Part shown: positions 16,778 through 26,646 of the stretch, one piece after another
How positions within the stretch are numbered: position 1 is the first letter of the stretch
Layout of the letters: every line of letters starts with the position of its first letter
Source: Fluoribacter dumoffii NY 23
GTDB taxonomy: Bacteria; Pseudomonadota; Gammaproteobacteria; Legionellales; Legionellaceae
Length of the DNA: 64,000 nucleotides
NCBI RefSeq assembly: GCF_000236165.1
Contig: NZ_CM001373.1
Span: 289,080-353,079, forward strand
Direction: 5' to 3'
Made by a program: the position numbers and the translations under genes
Notes under the pieces: model-generated
Told to the model about the DNA's origin: nothing
The model's input: only the letters and a program-made list of their open reading frames with translations
Database searches by the model: none

Positions 16778-19078
16778 TTACAGATGATGGCTAATAAATT
16801 CTTTTAATTCTTCAGGCTTTTTAGGCATGGAAAAATAATATCCTTGGGCATAATCACAGCCGTGTTGCACAATGAATTCACGTTGTAAATCGGTTTCCAC
16901 TCCCTCAGCCAGGACCTCAAGATTTAAGCTATGGCCCAAGTTAATGATCGCCCGGGTAATGGCCGCATCATTTTCCCGGTTGACCAGTTCGCTGATAAAT
17001 GAGCGGTCTATTTTCAATTTATCAACAGGAAACTGTTTGAGGTAGGATAAACTGGAATAACCGGTACCAAAATCATCGATAACCAGCTTGGTCCCCATGT
17101 CTTTCAACTCATACATGGTTTCTACAGCATGTTTTACATTATCGACAAGCAAGCTTTCAGTCAGTTCCAATTCCAAAAACCGTGCAGGTAAGCCTGTCTC
17201 AAGAAGGATTTTTTCAATTAATTGAGATAAATGAGCTTGGCGAAATTGCCTGCCTGAAATATTTACGGCGACAGTTAAATGATCATAACCCTGAGCATGC
17301 CAACGTACCAGCTGACTGCAGGCTTCTTTTAAAACCCACATTCCAATATCAAGGATTAAGCCATTTTCCTCCGCCATGCTAATAAATTCATTTGGGGGAA
17401 CATCCCCTAAAATATGGCTGTGCCAACGCAGTAAGGCTTCAAAACCAATGACTTTGTTTGTAGCTAAATTAATAAATGGTTGATAAACCAAATGAAATTC
17501 ATTTTTCTTGAGGGAGTCACGTAAGGCGTTATCAAGCTGCATTCGATTGATTATGCGCATATTCATTTCTTTGTCATAGGTACGATACGTATTGCGGCCG
17601 CTGTCTTTGGCATGATACATCGATAAATCGGCACTTTTCATCAAGGATTCATAATCATCACCATCCTTAGGGAAATAGCTGATGCCGATGCTTCCGGTCA
17701 CCTTCAGATTGTGTTGATCGATTTGAAAGGGTTTTGCTATTGACTCAAGAATTTCCTCAGCCTTTTGTTGGGCTTGCAGTTCTGAGGCAACATCTTGCAA
17801 TAAAATAACAAACTCATCCCCCCCCAGGCGGCAAACGGTATCAAAATCATCCGTAGCAATAAGCAGTCGATTGGAGACCGCTTGTAAGAGGCGGTCTCCA
17901 ATGCTGTGCCCCAACGTATCATTAGTCATTTTGAAATGATCCAAATCAAGGAATAAAAAACCCAGCATGGAGCCTTTTTTCTTGGCTTGTAAGATGGCCT
18001 GGTCTACCCGGTCTATTAATAAAACCCGGTTGGGTAATTCAGTAAGCGAATCATGGGTCGCTTGTTGAATTAGTTGCTGTTCCATCTCTCGACGCTGGGT
18101 AACGTCATTAAGAATACAGACATAATGTTTGACGTTATCGAATGAATCTCTTACCGGGGCGACACTCACTTCAGCCCAAAAAACCTCACCGTTTCGTCGA
18201 TAACTTTCCAGTTCTACCGTTTCCTCACGTAATTCTTTTATGGCGAGATTAATCCGCTTATGATTTACATGCTCCATTTGACTGCCATGTAAAAAAGTAA
18301 GATTCTGTCCCAATATTTGCCTTTCGCTGTACCCTGTGATGCGCTCAAATGCTTTATTCACATAGATGATTGGTAAAGTGGGTTTGGAAATATCTAAGAT
18401 TACCACCCCATGGGTGCTGGCCTCGATCGCACGTTCACGGATGCGAAGTTCATCTTCTTCCAGAAGTTTTTGCGTTATATCCCTAAAACTGTATACTCTT
18501 CCAACGATTTCTGCACCTATCCGTTGCGGCTGCGTAAAGCGCTCAAAAATCCGTCCATCTTTAAAATGTAAAACCGGTAATTCCCCCTGCCATTCAGGAT
18601 TTTCGTAAAGATATTTTACATCTGCAATAACGGCTTCCGGGTTACTTAATTGTTGTAAAATGTATTCAAAACCTATACTTTCAGTGCCCGATTCCAGCAT
18701 ATGCGAGGGGATGCGCCACATTTCTACGAACTTTTGATTCCAGTCTACTACTTGTCCCTTGCCGTTAACCATCATGATGCCATCAGCGGTTGATTCAAGG
18801 GTGGCACGTAATAAAGATAATGATTTTTCCAACTCTACATTTTTTTCAAGGATATCATGGGTCTTAACATTAATATTTTCTGACAGGGGGGCATTAATGG
18901 AGCGTTGGAACTCGGGTTGGGTGTGATACCATTTTTCAAGCAGGCTGGATAAGTTTGATGTTGGCGAAATAATACCTAATTCTTCACACACATTAGTAAG
19001 AGATGGTTCTCTACCTTGTTTCTTCACTTTTTCCGCGGCTTGAGCCACTCTTTGATAATCTATTTGACGTCTAGTCAT
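16778..19078 (-). CDS. PAS-PAS-GGDEF-EAL cyclic-di-GMP protein with KfrA-like N-terminus
   Basis: A 766-residue cytosolic signalling protein. Residues 1-60 resemble the DNA-binding N-terminus of KfrA-type proteins (RRQIDYQRVAQAAEKVKKQG). Two PAS domains follow (about 75-190 and 215-330, the second ending in LNDVTQRREMEQQL). The GGDEF domain (about 340-500) keeps LGGDEFVILL, so cyclase activity is possible. The EAL domain (about 515-765) has GFEALLRW, a DDFGTGYSSLSYL segment and LAEGVET, so phosphodiesterase activity is also possible. It makes or degrades cyclic-di-GMP in response to a signal sensed by PAS. No membrane segment. The gene stands alone with GAGGG before the ATG. Confidence 0.9.
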   Translation of the reverse strand: MTRRQIDYQRVAQAAEKVKKQGREPSLTNVCEELGIISPTSNLSSLLEKWYHTQPEFQRSINAPLSENINVKTHDILEKNVELEKSLSLLRATLESTADGIMMVNGKGQVVDWNQKFVEMWRIPSHMLESGTESIGFEYILQQLSNPEAVIADVKYLYENPEWQGELPVLHFKDGRIFERFTQPQRIGAEIVGRVYSFRDITQKLLEEDELRIRERAIEASTHGVVILDISKPTLPIIYVNKAFERITGYSERQILGQNLTFLHGSQMEHVNHKRINLAIKELREETVELESYRRNGEVFWAEVSVAPVRDSFDNVKHYVCILNDVTQRREMEQQLIQQATHDSLTELPNRVLLIDRVDQAILQAKKKGSMLGFLFLDLDHFKMTNDTLGHSIGDRLLQAVSNRLLIATDDFDTVCRLGGDEFVILLQDVASELQAQQKAEEILESIAKPFQIDQHNLKVTGSIGISYFPKDGDDYESLMKSADLSMYHAKDSGRNTYRTYDKEMNMRIINRMQLDNALRDSLKKNEFHLVYQPFINLATNKVIGFEALLRWHSHILGDVPPNEFISMAEENGLILDIGMWVLKEACSQLVRWHAQGYDHLTVAVNISGRQFRQAHLSQLIEKILLETGLPARFLELELTESLLVDNVKHAVETMYELKDMGTKLVIDDFGTGYSSLSYLKQFPVDKLKIDRSFISELVNRENDAAITRAIINLGHSLNLEVLAEGVETDLQREFIVQHGCDYAQGYYFSMPKKPEELKEFISHHL

Positions 19079-19477
19079 GTTCCCTCACTCACTCCCCTCA
19101 AACTGTTTGGCACCATGTGTAAGCCAGTTTAACTTAAAGTATATACTGTTAATGTATTTTTTGCTTAAACTTAAGCCATTCAATAGGGCTTAAACGAACT
19201 ACTGAGCAGTTATAACGAGAGTATTTGCAAGCAAACATTCCAAAGCCTGCTGTTTTGCAATGACAGCTCCTATCAGAAAGCCTATCTAATGCATGATTGT
19301 GAGCGGGGAGCGATTTAAAAAGTTATGTTTTAAGTGTCTATAAAATCACCCAAATTGTCTGCGTCTTCAAGTTGTTCCATTAATTTACTTAGTAAAAATT
19401 AACTCAGCAATCTAATGAGGCAGCAGGGCTTGGGAATGGAGGCAGGAAATCCCGCTTTCGCGGGAAATGCTTTGGAT
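19079..19477. other. Intergenic stretch of about 400 bases
   Basis: No convincing open frame or RNA gene. The only structured element I see is the short hairpin at 19451-19464 just after the coiled-coil protein gene. The part next to 19079 is AT-rich and should hold the promoter of the GGDEF/EAL gene, but no clear -35/-10 pair stands out. Confidence 0.5.
19451..19464 (-). terminator. Short GC-rich hairpin after the coiled-coil gene
   Basis: CCCGC-TTTC-GCGGG forms a 5-bp stem with a 4-base loop, 14 bases beyond the stop of the 118-residue gene. On the minus strand it is followed only by ATTTCC, a weak T tract, so termination is probable but not certain. Confidence 0.5.
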
Positions 19478-19834
19478 TTATTTCTTAACCGGGGCTGGAG
19501 CTGGAGCAGGGACTTGCTGCATGCCTTGTTTGATTGCTAATTGTTGAACCTGAGAATTGACGCTTTGTATTTGTGTCTGTAGTTGACTTTGTACTGTCTT
19601 TATCTGATTTTGCAGTTGCGTGTTTAATGAGTCGATTTGCTGTTGTAAATCGGATTGAACTTTTTTAATTTGGTCCTGGAGTTGGGTATTCATTTGTTGT
19701 GCTTGTTGCTGTTGATCGGTTTGCATTTGTTTTAATTGGCTTTGGATTTGTGAATTAAATTGGGATATTTCGCTAGCAAAAGTAATATTAGCTAAAAAGA
19801 CTGTACAAAAAAGTGATTTTGCTAAAAGGTTCAT
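19478..19834 (-). CDS. Secreted Gln-rich coiled-coil protein
   Basis: A 118-residue protein with a likely signal peptide (about residues 1-20, ending near TFAS). The rest is one long coiled coil built of repeated Q-rich units such as LQDQIKKVQSDLQQQIDSL, LNTQLQNQIKTV and LQTQIQSV, spaced about 11 residues apart. It ends in a proline-alanine tail APAPAPVKK. There are no cysteines after the signal peptide and no catalytic motif. It probably forms a trimer or dimer rod in the periplasm or on the surface. AAGGGA precedes the ATG. I do not recognise a named family; murein-lipoprotein-like spacing is suggestive, but the lipobox is absent. Confidence 0.75.
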   Translation of the reverse strand: MNLLAKSLFCTVFLANITFASEISQFNSQIQSQLKQMQTDQQQQAQQMNTQLQDQIKKVQSDLQQQIDSLNTQLQNQIKTVQSQLQTQIQSVNSQVQQLAIKQGMQQVPAPAPAPVKK

Positions 19835-19984
19835 TATTATTCCCTTAATTTGAAAAACAGTTTATATACTTTAACCAATATACTGTAAATTGACTAGGGC
19901 TATTCCCAATCCCTTAATTTTAAAGTATTTTCAGGAATGTTTTCATCGATGAATTCTATAAAATGGCAGGCAGCTTAAAGCCGT

Positions 19985-20374
19985 TTAATTTCGCTTAAAA
20001 CCCAGGTAGCAGAGTATCATCCCCATTATCAAGTCAAATCCTGCAGTGGTATAGGCTATATTTTTATTTTGAATAAAGAGAAGGCTCGCCAGATCAATGT
20101 AGTGAGGGTAAAAAATAATACTCACTCCTTTTAATAAAATCAGCCAGGAAATAATAGTGACCAAAAGCCGCCAGCTCCATTGCCAAATATTATGGCTTAC
20201 CACCATGAGTAGACCAATAATGAAGGTCCAAAATCCCATGACTAACATTAAGGGAGCATTTTTAAGCAATTCCTTGATATAAATGGTGAATTGATCCCCG
20301 TTAAAAAATATGGCAATGCTGACAACAATCAAATAAATTCCAAGGACTTTACTTAAAAACTTTGATATGTCCAT
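19985..20374 (-). CDS. Small four-helix membrane protein, unknown function
   Basis: A 129-residue hydrophobic protein with about four membrane helices (LGIYLIVVSIAIFF, LMLVMGFWTFIIGLLMVV, LLVTIISWLILLKGV and AGFDLIMGMILCYLGF). The ATG at 20374 has GAGG seven bases upstream; an ATG at 20380 lies too close to that site. It resembles small DUF-type integral membrane proteins found in many proteobacteria. No operon partner and no motif that points to a function. Confidence 0.7.
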   Translation of the reverse strand: MDISKFLSKVLGIYLIVVSIAIFFNGDQFTIYIKELLKNAPLMLVMGFWTFIIGLLMVVSHNIWQWSWRLLVTIISWLILLKGVSIIFYPHYIDLASLLFIQNKNIAYTTAGFDLIMGMILCYLGFKRN

Positions 20375-20526
20375 TTGCATGCCTCTTTATTTCACTACTT
20401 CAAGTGTAGTCTTGAATTAAGAGAAGTTCTATGCCCGTTAATTGCGAAAGTTGTTCCATTCGATACAAACAGGGGGCTGCGGATATTATCCTGCGCCATG
20501 CGGCACGTCCCATACCCCCGGTTTTT

Positions 20527-23500
20527 CTACGATACCGTCAATTCCTGTCTTCTTTGCTCTTCCTCAGCTACTTTCATCACATTTCTTGGATTGGGAGGGG
20601 GGAATAAACTCTGGCTGTGCGCATAAGCACGTGCTGAAAAATATTCCTCAGTCAAGGTTTTTGCCTTCGCGGCAAATAACTGGAACTTTTCGGTCAGAAT
20701 TTTAATGAATTCATTGACGTTATAATGGCTTAATTCCACAAACATGAGCCGGTTATCCAGGGCTTTGGATAAAGGTTGCCGACCGTGAAAGGTAGTTGGA
20801 TTTTGAGTTCCAATGAGACAAAAACCTGGTTTATCTGGAGGATTTCCCTCAAGATCGTAGCCTGAAAGTAAGGCATTGAGGAGTTTTTCATGAATTTGCG
20901 TATTAAATTCTTCTATAAAAACAACCTTTCCCTTGTGGAATGCATCCAGCAGTTTTTCTTGTACCTCTTTAGGATTAGTTGGCGTAATAGTGATGTAGTC
21001 GACTCCCTTTGATTTGAGCAGGGAGAGAACCAATTGGCTTTTTCCCAGACCGGGTTCTGCTTCAAGAATGATTCCGTTTAGACCAAATTCCTGATTCCAA
21101 AGACCCTTTATCTTTTTGTCGCGGATAAGCAGGAGCATTTCGATACTCACGGCTATTTTTTTTCGTGACTCAGTCCAGATGAATTTTTTATCAGTGGTAA
21201 CCGGATGAAATTGTTGTAACACTTCTTTAAGCTGCTGCTTTTCCTGATTCCAGTTTTTTACTTGTTTTATCTCATGTCGTATATTCTGACTTAACTTTTT
21301 ATCCAGGTTTATTTGTTTGATTTCTTTTAAAATAGCGTAGCGCATTAAAAAATCATCTCCCATCAGCTTGGTTTGTGCGTGCTCTTTTAGAATAAAGAAG
21401 CGCAAACACATCATTTGGGCATTCCTGGGAGTAATATTCAACCCAGCGGCTTGTGCTTTGGTATAGTAAGTTTCAATGAGAGGTAACAAGTTTTCTGAAT
21501 CTTTATAGTGCGCAAGCAGAGGCCTTAAGATGTTACCCAAAGGTTGCCCCTCGAAAGGCAAATAATGGGGATAACGTTTAAATAAGTCTGGTTCAAAACG
21601 TCCTTCGTAATGGGTCGGGTTTCCTGCAAAAATAATTTTATGATTTTTTAATGGATAACATATACCCTCAAACCAAAGCTCTTTATCCCCACGAGCAAGG
21701 GCTTCGAATAAGGAATAATGCTCCTGGCTTATATTAGCTTCATCAATAAATAAAACCGGTTGGCTTTCTTCCTGATGTTCAAGCCATTTTTTTACCCCCG
21801 CCAATTCATGGTATATCTTGAGTGGTTGTCCTTGCTCTTTTCCATACTTTGGAAGGATTTTCTGAACAAAATAGCTTTTTCCAGCTCCCGTTTTACTGGT
21901 AAGAAAGACAAAGGGATGCTGCTTCAGATAATCCATTACTGCTTCGGGGGGTGTTGGCTCCCCTCCATGAGGAAGGATTCCCGCCCGCCATTGCAGGCGA
22001 TGGATTAAGTGGTCCAACCAGGGTAAATGCTGTGTCGGATCTTTGGGCAAATCCAGAAAATGACTATGGCACGGGGTGAGTTGGAGCTGTTGGTAAATTT
22101 TCTTTAACCTGGCTGACAAATCAGAGCCTAAGCGTGCAAAATCGTTTTCGGGGTTATAAGTATAAATTGTCTTGTGCACGGATTTAAAGGAGGCAGCATT
22201 ATCAGTGACGAGGGTGATATTTGGGGCTGAAACGGGTTCGCCATTAACCCAAAGAGTGGGGGGATCAACAAAAAGGGTTTGTAATTGCTGCGCCAGGGTT
22301 GTGGAAAATTGTCCCTTGAAAACTACAGGTTTTCCTTCTTTAATGGCCCTTAATAAAGGCGTTTCTTCACCGCTAAATTGTTTGTTTTTTAAAGAGACAT
22401 GGAAAAACAAATTATTAAAATTTGTTTTGGAATCAATATTAACCGTAATGGCGTCTGCTGATTTATAGTGTTCTTCAGCAGCATCCAAATCATCAGAAAT
22501 AACAAGGCAATTTCCTTGTCTCAATGGTTCAATGGAACTCACCCATTTTTTTAAAGGCTCCGGTACGAATACTTTCGGAGTGATTTTAATCGACAAGGCA
22601 CATTTTGCTCTGTTTGCTTCCTTCAAGAGACTGTACCATTGGATCTCGGTTAAGTTATCGGTCACAACTAATTCAAGACAGGAATCGGCAGCAAAAAATC
22701 CGGGCAGAGGTTTAATCGTGTGATGCTTTGTAATTTGGTATTGATTAGTAAACAAGGGCAAAGTTGTTTGGTTAACAATTCGTTTTTTCCCTGGCAATCC
22801 CTTGGGAGCAATTATCTCAGGATAAGTACTTAAGTCGGGCTGTACCAATTCGAGCTGAAAATCTTGGTGCAGTTCATGCCATTCCCCGTTAAAGAAAAAG
22901 CGCTTGTTGGCCCTGATATCCTGAATCAAAAAGCGAAATTTAGGATCTTCAAGCGGAGGGTTATGCAAAACCAATTTTGTGCTCTTTGTTTGCGATGCCT
23001 TCATGAGGGCGCCGGGTGCGATGTCTAAAACGCCCTCATCAAAAGTATGTTTACCCAGAAAAACGGATTCCCAATTTAGGGGGGAAGGAAAAAGGACATC
23101 ATCCTCACCTACAGGATGATTCAGTTTTATTTCGGGTAAATTAAGGGGGGGAAGTTCAGGCGCCTGGCTGATTGCATCGAAACGTGAATAGTAATCATCG
23201 CCCATTTTGAAAGCAGAACGCTCATCCATGCCTACGACAAGATGCACATTGGGTGGGATAGGTAACCCCCCAAGATTACGGTCTTCATTATCGATCACAC
23301 TGTTTAAGCTGACGTGACGCGCCTTAGGATCAGACCAATCAATAAACCAGGTGTAAGATTCACCGGGGTTTAAAGCAGCATGCTTTAAAAATTGACTTAC
23401 CGGACTATCAACCCGGGTATCTTTATTATCCTTTATCCGTGTGTGATGAAGGACGAGTGTATCGAGATCACGCGAAAAAAAAGTATTTTTGCACTTTAGG

Positions 23501-26500
23501 GATGCTTGATGCAGGGCTTCAATACCGCGGCCGTCTTTGAAAATAAGCCATTGTCTTGAAACTGAATCTTTAGAGGAGAGTTTCTGTGCCAGTGCATCGG
23601 CATCTTTGGCTTGGAGAGGGAGGCTATTCCAGGTTTGAAAGCGATTGCCCGGATTTAATGGAATAACGGGTTTTTTCGTCCTTTCCAGGAGCTCTTCCTT
23701 TCTCTTCTCATGCTGCCTTTTTTGCAAGGACAGCATGGGAAGATCCACCACATTGGCCGTACCGCCACCTAAATCCAGGGTAAAGTGCACGTCTTTATGG
23801 GTGGCAAGAATAAATTGATGTACATCGTTATCCACTAAATGGGCATCAATTTGCAATGCATCTGCGAGGGCAGAAAATAGTTGGGCCCTGTGCCTGCAAA
23901 CCCCGGCCCTTTTTTGGATCAAGGCATTTAACACGTCAATGACATTGCCTTCTATATCTTCATCAGCTGCTTCTTTCTCAAAGCGGCAAAATTCAGTTAA
24001 TGCTTTAATGCGTTGCATGACATCGAGGTTTAACAGCTGTTGATATTCTTCGCAGTCGGTTATTTTCCCTGTACCATCAAATGATAATCGGGAGAGCCAT
24101 TCAAGATGTTCCTGGTTTGGTTTTTTTCCAAGGGTGAAATCCATATTTTTTCCTGGATCAAGAAGGTAATTCACTATGCAGGAATCCATTTTTCGCTTAA
24201 ATTTGATGAAAAAGTACCCCGAATTTTTATCTCTCTTTATTTCATAATCCGGATGTTCTGCCGCATAGTTAATGAGCTTATCGGTTGCGCTTAAAGCAGG
24301 TAACTGCAGCCAGGTACCCACCTGAGGTTTTTCATATAAAAATTGACTGTATACCAATTCCTTGGGGGCGTCTGGATGGTTAAATTGTTCTTCTATTTGC
24401 TGAGGGGTACGTTTTAAGGATTCAGCAACAGGTTCTAAATTTTTTTCTGCAGGGATATAGGGTTTAAAACAGTTGCTTTCAGAAACCCAAATAAATGTAT
24501 CCAAATGATAACTGGAAACAGGGATTATGCCTTCTTTAGCTTTGAAAATTGTTCGTGCGGGCAGGTTTGGAATTTGATCAGACTTGCCTATTTTCCCATC
24601 AAGAAATAGAGAACCATAAGTAAAGACAGCTTGCTTTTCAGAGCTTGTCGCATTTTCTATAAGCTTGAGTTCAATTTGTGGGCAGTTATATTGCAGCCAT
24701 TGCGCCGCGAGTTTATCACTTTTATTTTGCGGGAGAGGATAGGATATTGATTTTAAATTGGGTGCTATTTTAATCAGTTGCGCTATTTCTGAAAAACTCA
24801 GTGCCTCCGTAGTAAAGGCAATATGGTTTAAGAACGGCAGTGAACCCGGTTGCAAACTGTGGAGCAGGCGAAGAAGATTAGCAGGATTAGAAATTTCAAT
24901 GTGAGCTAAATTGGGTGCTGCGGCCAATAGTTTTAATAATTGGTTGGGAGGCAGAGCAGTGTTTGTGACATGGAGTTCTTTTAAATTGGGTAAGGAATTG
25001 GGGATAAAATTGAAGTCATAATCAATAGTGCAAGACGCCAGTTCCAGCCGTGTTAAATTTGGGGCACTGATGAGAAGGCTATGGAGCTGCGTGCTACTCA
25101 TTTTCCCAATGCCAAGGACCAAATTTTTTAGCGCATCCATTTGGATACCCAATTGAAATTCGGGTGGTCCTGAATCTATCCAGTCAAAAAAGGAAATTGT
25201 TAATGTTTCAAGGTTTGGAGCTGAATTAAGCAGCAAGTACAGATCGTCAAAAATCAAAGTGGAATTGATTAACAGTTCTTTTAAATGAAGGAGCGGTTCA
25301 TTGATTTGCAGAGGTTCATCCCAAGGACCCAAAAGAGGGGCTAATTTCAGTTCTCTTAAATTGGAAGTTGAATTAATGAGAGTATTTAGTTGAGATATTG
25401 CTATCCGGGTATTTGTAAAAGACACACTTTCTAGATTGGCTAATTGATGAGGATTGAGTTGCAGTGGGGCATCATCTTTCATCCCTGCCTCAAGCAAACA
25501 AAGCGTCCTTAGCTGAGGTGAGTTATTGAGAAGCATTGCAAAACGTTCTGAATAAAATTCAGTATCTTGTGCCTGAAAAAATCTTAAACTTGTAGTTAAT
25601 AGGGGTACATCCTCATCGGGCTCTGCCTCATATTCTGATGGTCCAAATTCACAGTTTTCCAGAGAAAGGGAAGCCAAACTTTCCAGCTGGTTAAGAAAGG
25701 TAAATAAAGGAAATCTGTTGTTTGCCAAATTAATATGAGTGAGTCTTTTGAGTAATTCGGGATAATTTTGTACCAGATATGAAAGATACAGGTGATCAGG
25801 ATCATCAGCAGTTACCATAGGTTGGGTGGCCGACAAAAAAGGCGGAATTGGTTTTTTTTGATTTTCAGCAGCCAGGAGTTCCGTTTTCAAATTTTGGCAT
25901 TTTTTGTCCCAATCCCTATCCAAGTTCGGATGAGGATCAAAAGACCACTCGAGTATGCTCTTTAATATGCCGTTACGTATTTCAGACGGCCCTAAAATGC
26001 TGAATAGGGAATCTAAATCCTGAACGACGAAATTGATGAAATGAAAAAATGCTTCCGGTGAATTAAGAATTTTGCTGCACAGCTCCTCAAAACCCGACTT
26101 ATCAAAAAAGGCTATCCGATCATAGATGAGGTTTAATTTTTTTAACTCATCTGCTTCTTGCTTGGGATCCAGCTCAGCATATTGCTCTTGGAGGTTGGTA
26201 ATGTGTGCTGCATCCTCTAATTTTTTTAAACCATCTCGAGTGGGGAAATATATGGAAAAATTATCTTCGATGAGTCTTTTTATAATACGCTCTTGCAGGT
26301 ATATATTTTCAGAGGAGTTTTTTAAATTGCATTTGATAATGATGGTTTTCTTATCGAGTTGTGATGAACCGATCGCGATGGTATCCCAACACTCCGGATT
26401 ATCTGCCAGAGCTTTATCAAGATTCAGCACCCCACCATTGGGTTCAACGGAGGATTCAATAGTTGGTAATTGAATCTTTTCATATAACAAACCCAGATTT

Positions 26501-26526
26501 TCGAGAATTTCTGCCAGAGTTTTCAT
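20527..26526 (-). CDS. Giant LRR / transglutaminase-like / dual-AAA protein, effector candidate
   Basis: A 1999-residue protein. Residues about 240-620 hold leucine-rich repeats of irregular length (for example NLRELKLAPL, NLKELHVTNTALP). Around 870-920 is a transglutaminase-like triad in the right order: Cys near 876 in AGVCRHRAQLFSALAD, His near 902 in DVHQFILATH and Asp near 917 in FTLDLGGG. The C-terminal third contains two nucleotide sites: Walker A SKTGAGKS (about 1545) with Walker B VLFIDEAN (about 1594), and Walker A EPGLGKS (about 1825) with VVFIEEFN (about 1870). The spacing suggests a midasin or MoxR-like tandem AAA module. No signal peptide or membrane helix. AGGAA precedes the ATG. 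Dot/Icm translocation is plausible but not shown. Confidence 0.82.
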   Translation of the reverse strand: MKTLAEILENLGLLYEKIQLPTIESSVEPNGGVLNLDKALADNPECWDTIAIGSSQLDKKTIIIKCNLKNSSENIYLQERIIKRLIEDNFSIYFPTRDGLKKLEDAAHITNLQEQYAELDPKQEADELKKLNLIYDRIAFFDKSGFEELCSKILNSPEAFFHFINFVVQDLDSLFSILGPSEIRNGILKSILEWSFDPHPNLDRDWDKKCQNLKTELLAAENQKKPIPPFLSATQPMVTADDPDHLYLSYLVQNYPELLKRLTHINLANNRFPLFTFLNQLESLASLSLENCEFGPSEYEAEPDEDVPLLTTSLRFFQAQDTEFYSERFAMLLNNSPQLRTLCLLEAGMKDDAPLQLNPHQLANLESVSFTNTRIAISQLNTLINSTSNLRELKLAPLLGPWDEPLQINEPLLHLKELLINSTLIFDDLYLLLNSAPNLETLTISFFDWIDSGPPEFQLGIQMDALKNLVLGIGKMSSTQLHSLLISAPNLTRLELASCTIDYDFNFIPNSLPNLKELHVTNTALPPNQLLKLLAAAPNLAHIEISNPANLLRLLHSLQPGSLPFLNHIAFTTEALSFSEIAQLIKIAPNLKSISYPLPQNKSDKLAAQWLQYNCPQIELKLIENATSSEKQAVFTYGSLFLDGKIGKSDQIPNLPARTIFKAKEGIIPVSSYHLDTFIWVSESNCFKPYIPAEKNLEPVAESLKRTPQQIEEQFNHPDAPKELVYSQFLYEKPQVGTWLQLPALSATDKLINYAAEHPDYEIKRDKNSGYFFIKFKRKMDSCIVNYLLDPGKNMDFTLGKKPNQEHLEWLSRLSFDGTGKITDCEEYQQLLNLDVMQRIKALTEFCRFEKEAADEDIEGNVIDVLNALIQKRAGVCRHRAQLFSALADALQIDAHLVDNDVHQFILATHKDVHFTLDLGGGTANVVDLPMLSLQKRQHEKRKEELLERTKKPVIPLNPGNRFQTWNSLPLQAKDADALAQKLSSKDSVSRQWLIFKDGRGIEALHQASLKCKNTFFSRDLDTLVLHHTRIKDNKDTRVDSPVSQFLKHAALNPGESYTWFIDWSDPKARHVSLNSVIDNEDRNLGGLPIPPNVHLVVGMDERSAFKMGDDYYSRFDAISQAPELPPLNLPEIKLNHPVGEDDVLFPSPLNWESVFLGKHTFDEGVLDIAPGALMKASQTKSTKLVLHNPPLEDPKFRFLIQDIRANKRFFFNGEWHELHQDFQLELVQPDLSTYPEIIAPKGLPGKKRIVNQTTLPLFTNQYQITKHHTIKPLPGFFAADSCLELVVTDNLTEIQWYSLLKEANRAKCALSIKITPKVFVPEPLKKWVSSIEPLRQGNCLVISDDLDAAEEHYKSADAITVNIDSKTNFNNLFFHVSLKNKQFSGEETPLLRAIKEGKPVVFKGQFSTTLAQQLQTLFVDPPTLWVNGEPVSAPNITLVTDNAASFKSVHKTIYTYNPENDFARLGSDLSARLKKIYQQLQLTPCHSHFLDLPKDPTQHLPWLDHLIHRLQWRAGILPHGGEPTPPEAVMDYLKQHPFVFLTSKTGAGKSYFVQKILPKYGKEQGQPLKIYHELAGVKKWLEHQEESQPVLFIDEANISQEHYSLFEALARGDKELWFEGICYPLKNHKIIFAGNPTHYEGRFEPDLFKRYPHYLPFEGQPLGNILRPLLAHYKDSENLLPLIETYYTKAQAAGLNITPRNAQMMCLRFFILKEHAQTKLMGDDFLMRYAILKEIKQINLDKKLSQNIRHEIKQVKNWNQEKQQLKEVLQQFHPVTTDKKFIWTESRKKIAVSIEMLLLIRDKKIKGLWNQEFGLNGIILEAEPGLGKSQLVLSLLKSKGVDYITITPTNPKEVQEKLLDAFHKGKVVFIEEFNTQIHEKLLNALLSGYDLEGNPPDKPGFCLIGTQNPTTFHGRQPLSKALDNRLMFVELSHYNVNEFIKILTEKFQLFAAKAKTLTEEYFSARAYAHSQSLFPPPNPRNVMKVAEEEQRRQELTVS

Positions 26527-26646
26527 TTTATTCCTGCTGTGAGATTGGATGGTTGGTATCTTTAATTGATAAAATGGGCAATTATATATCTTTTGGGTGT
26601 TTTGTGGACACTTTATTGAAAAAATGATTGAGGAGCCCAGATAGTA

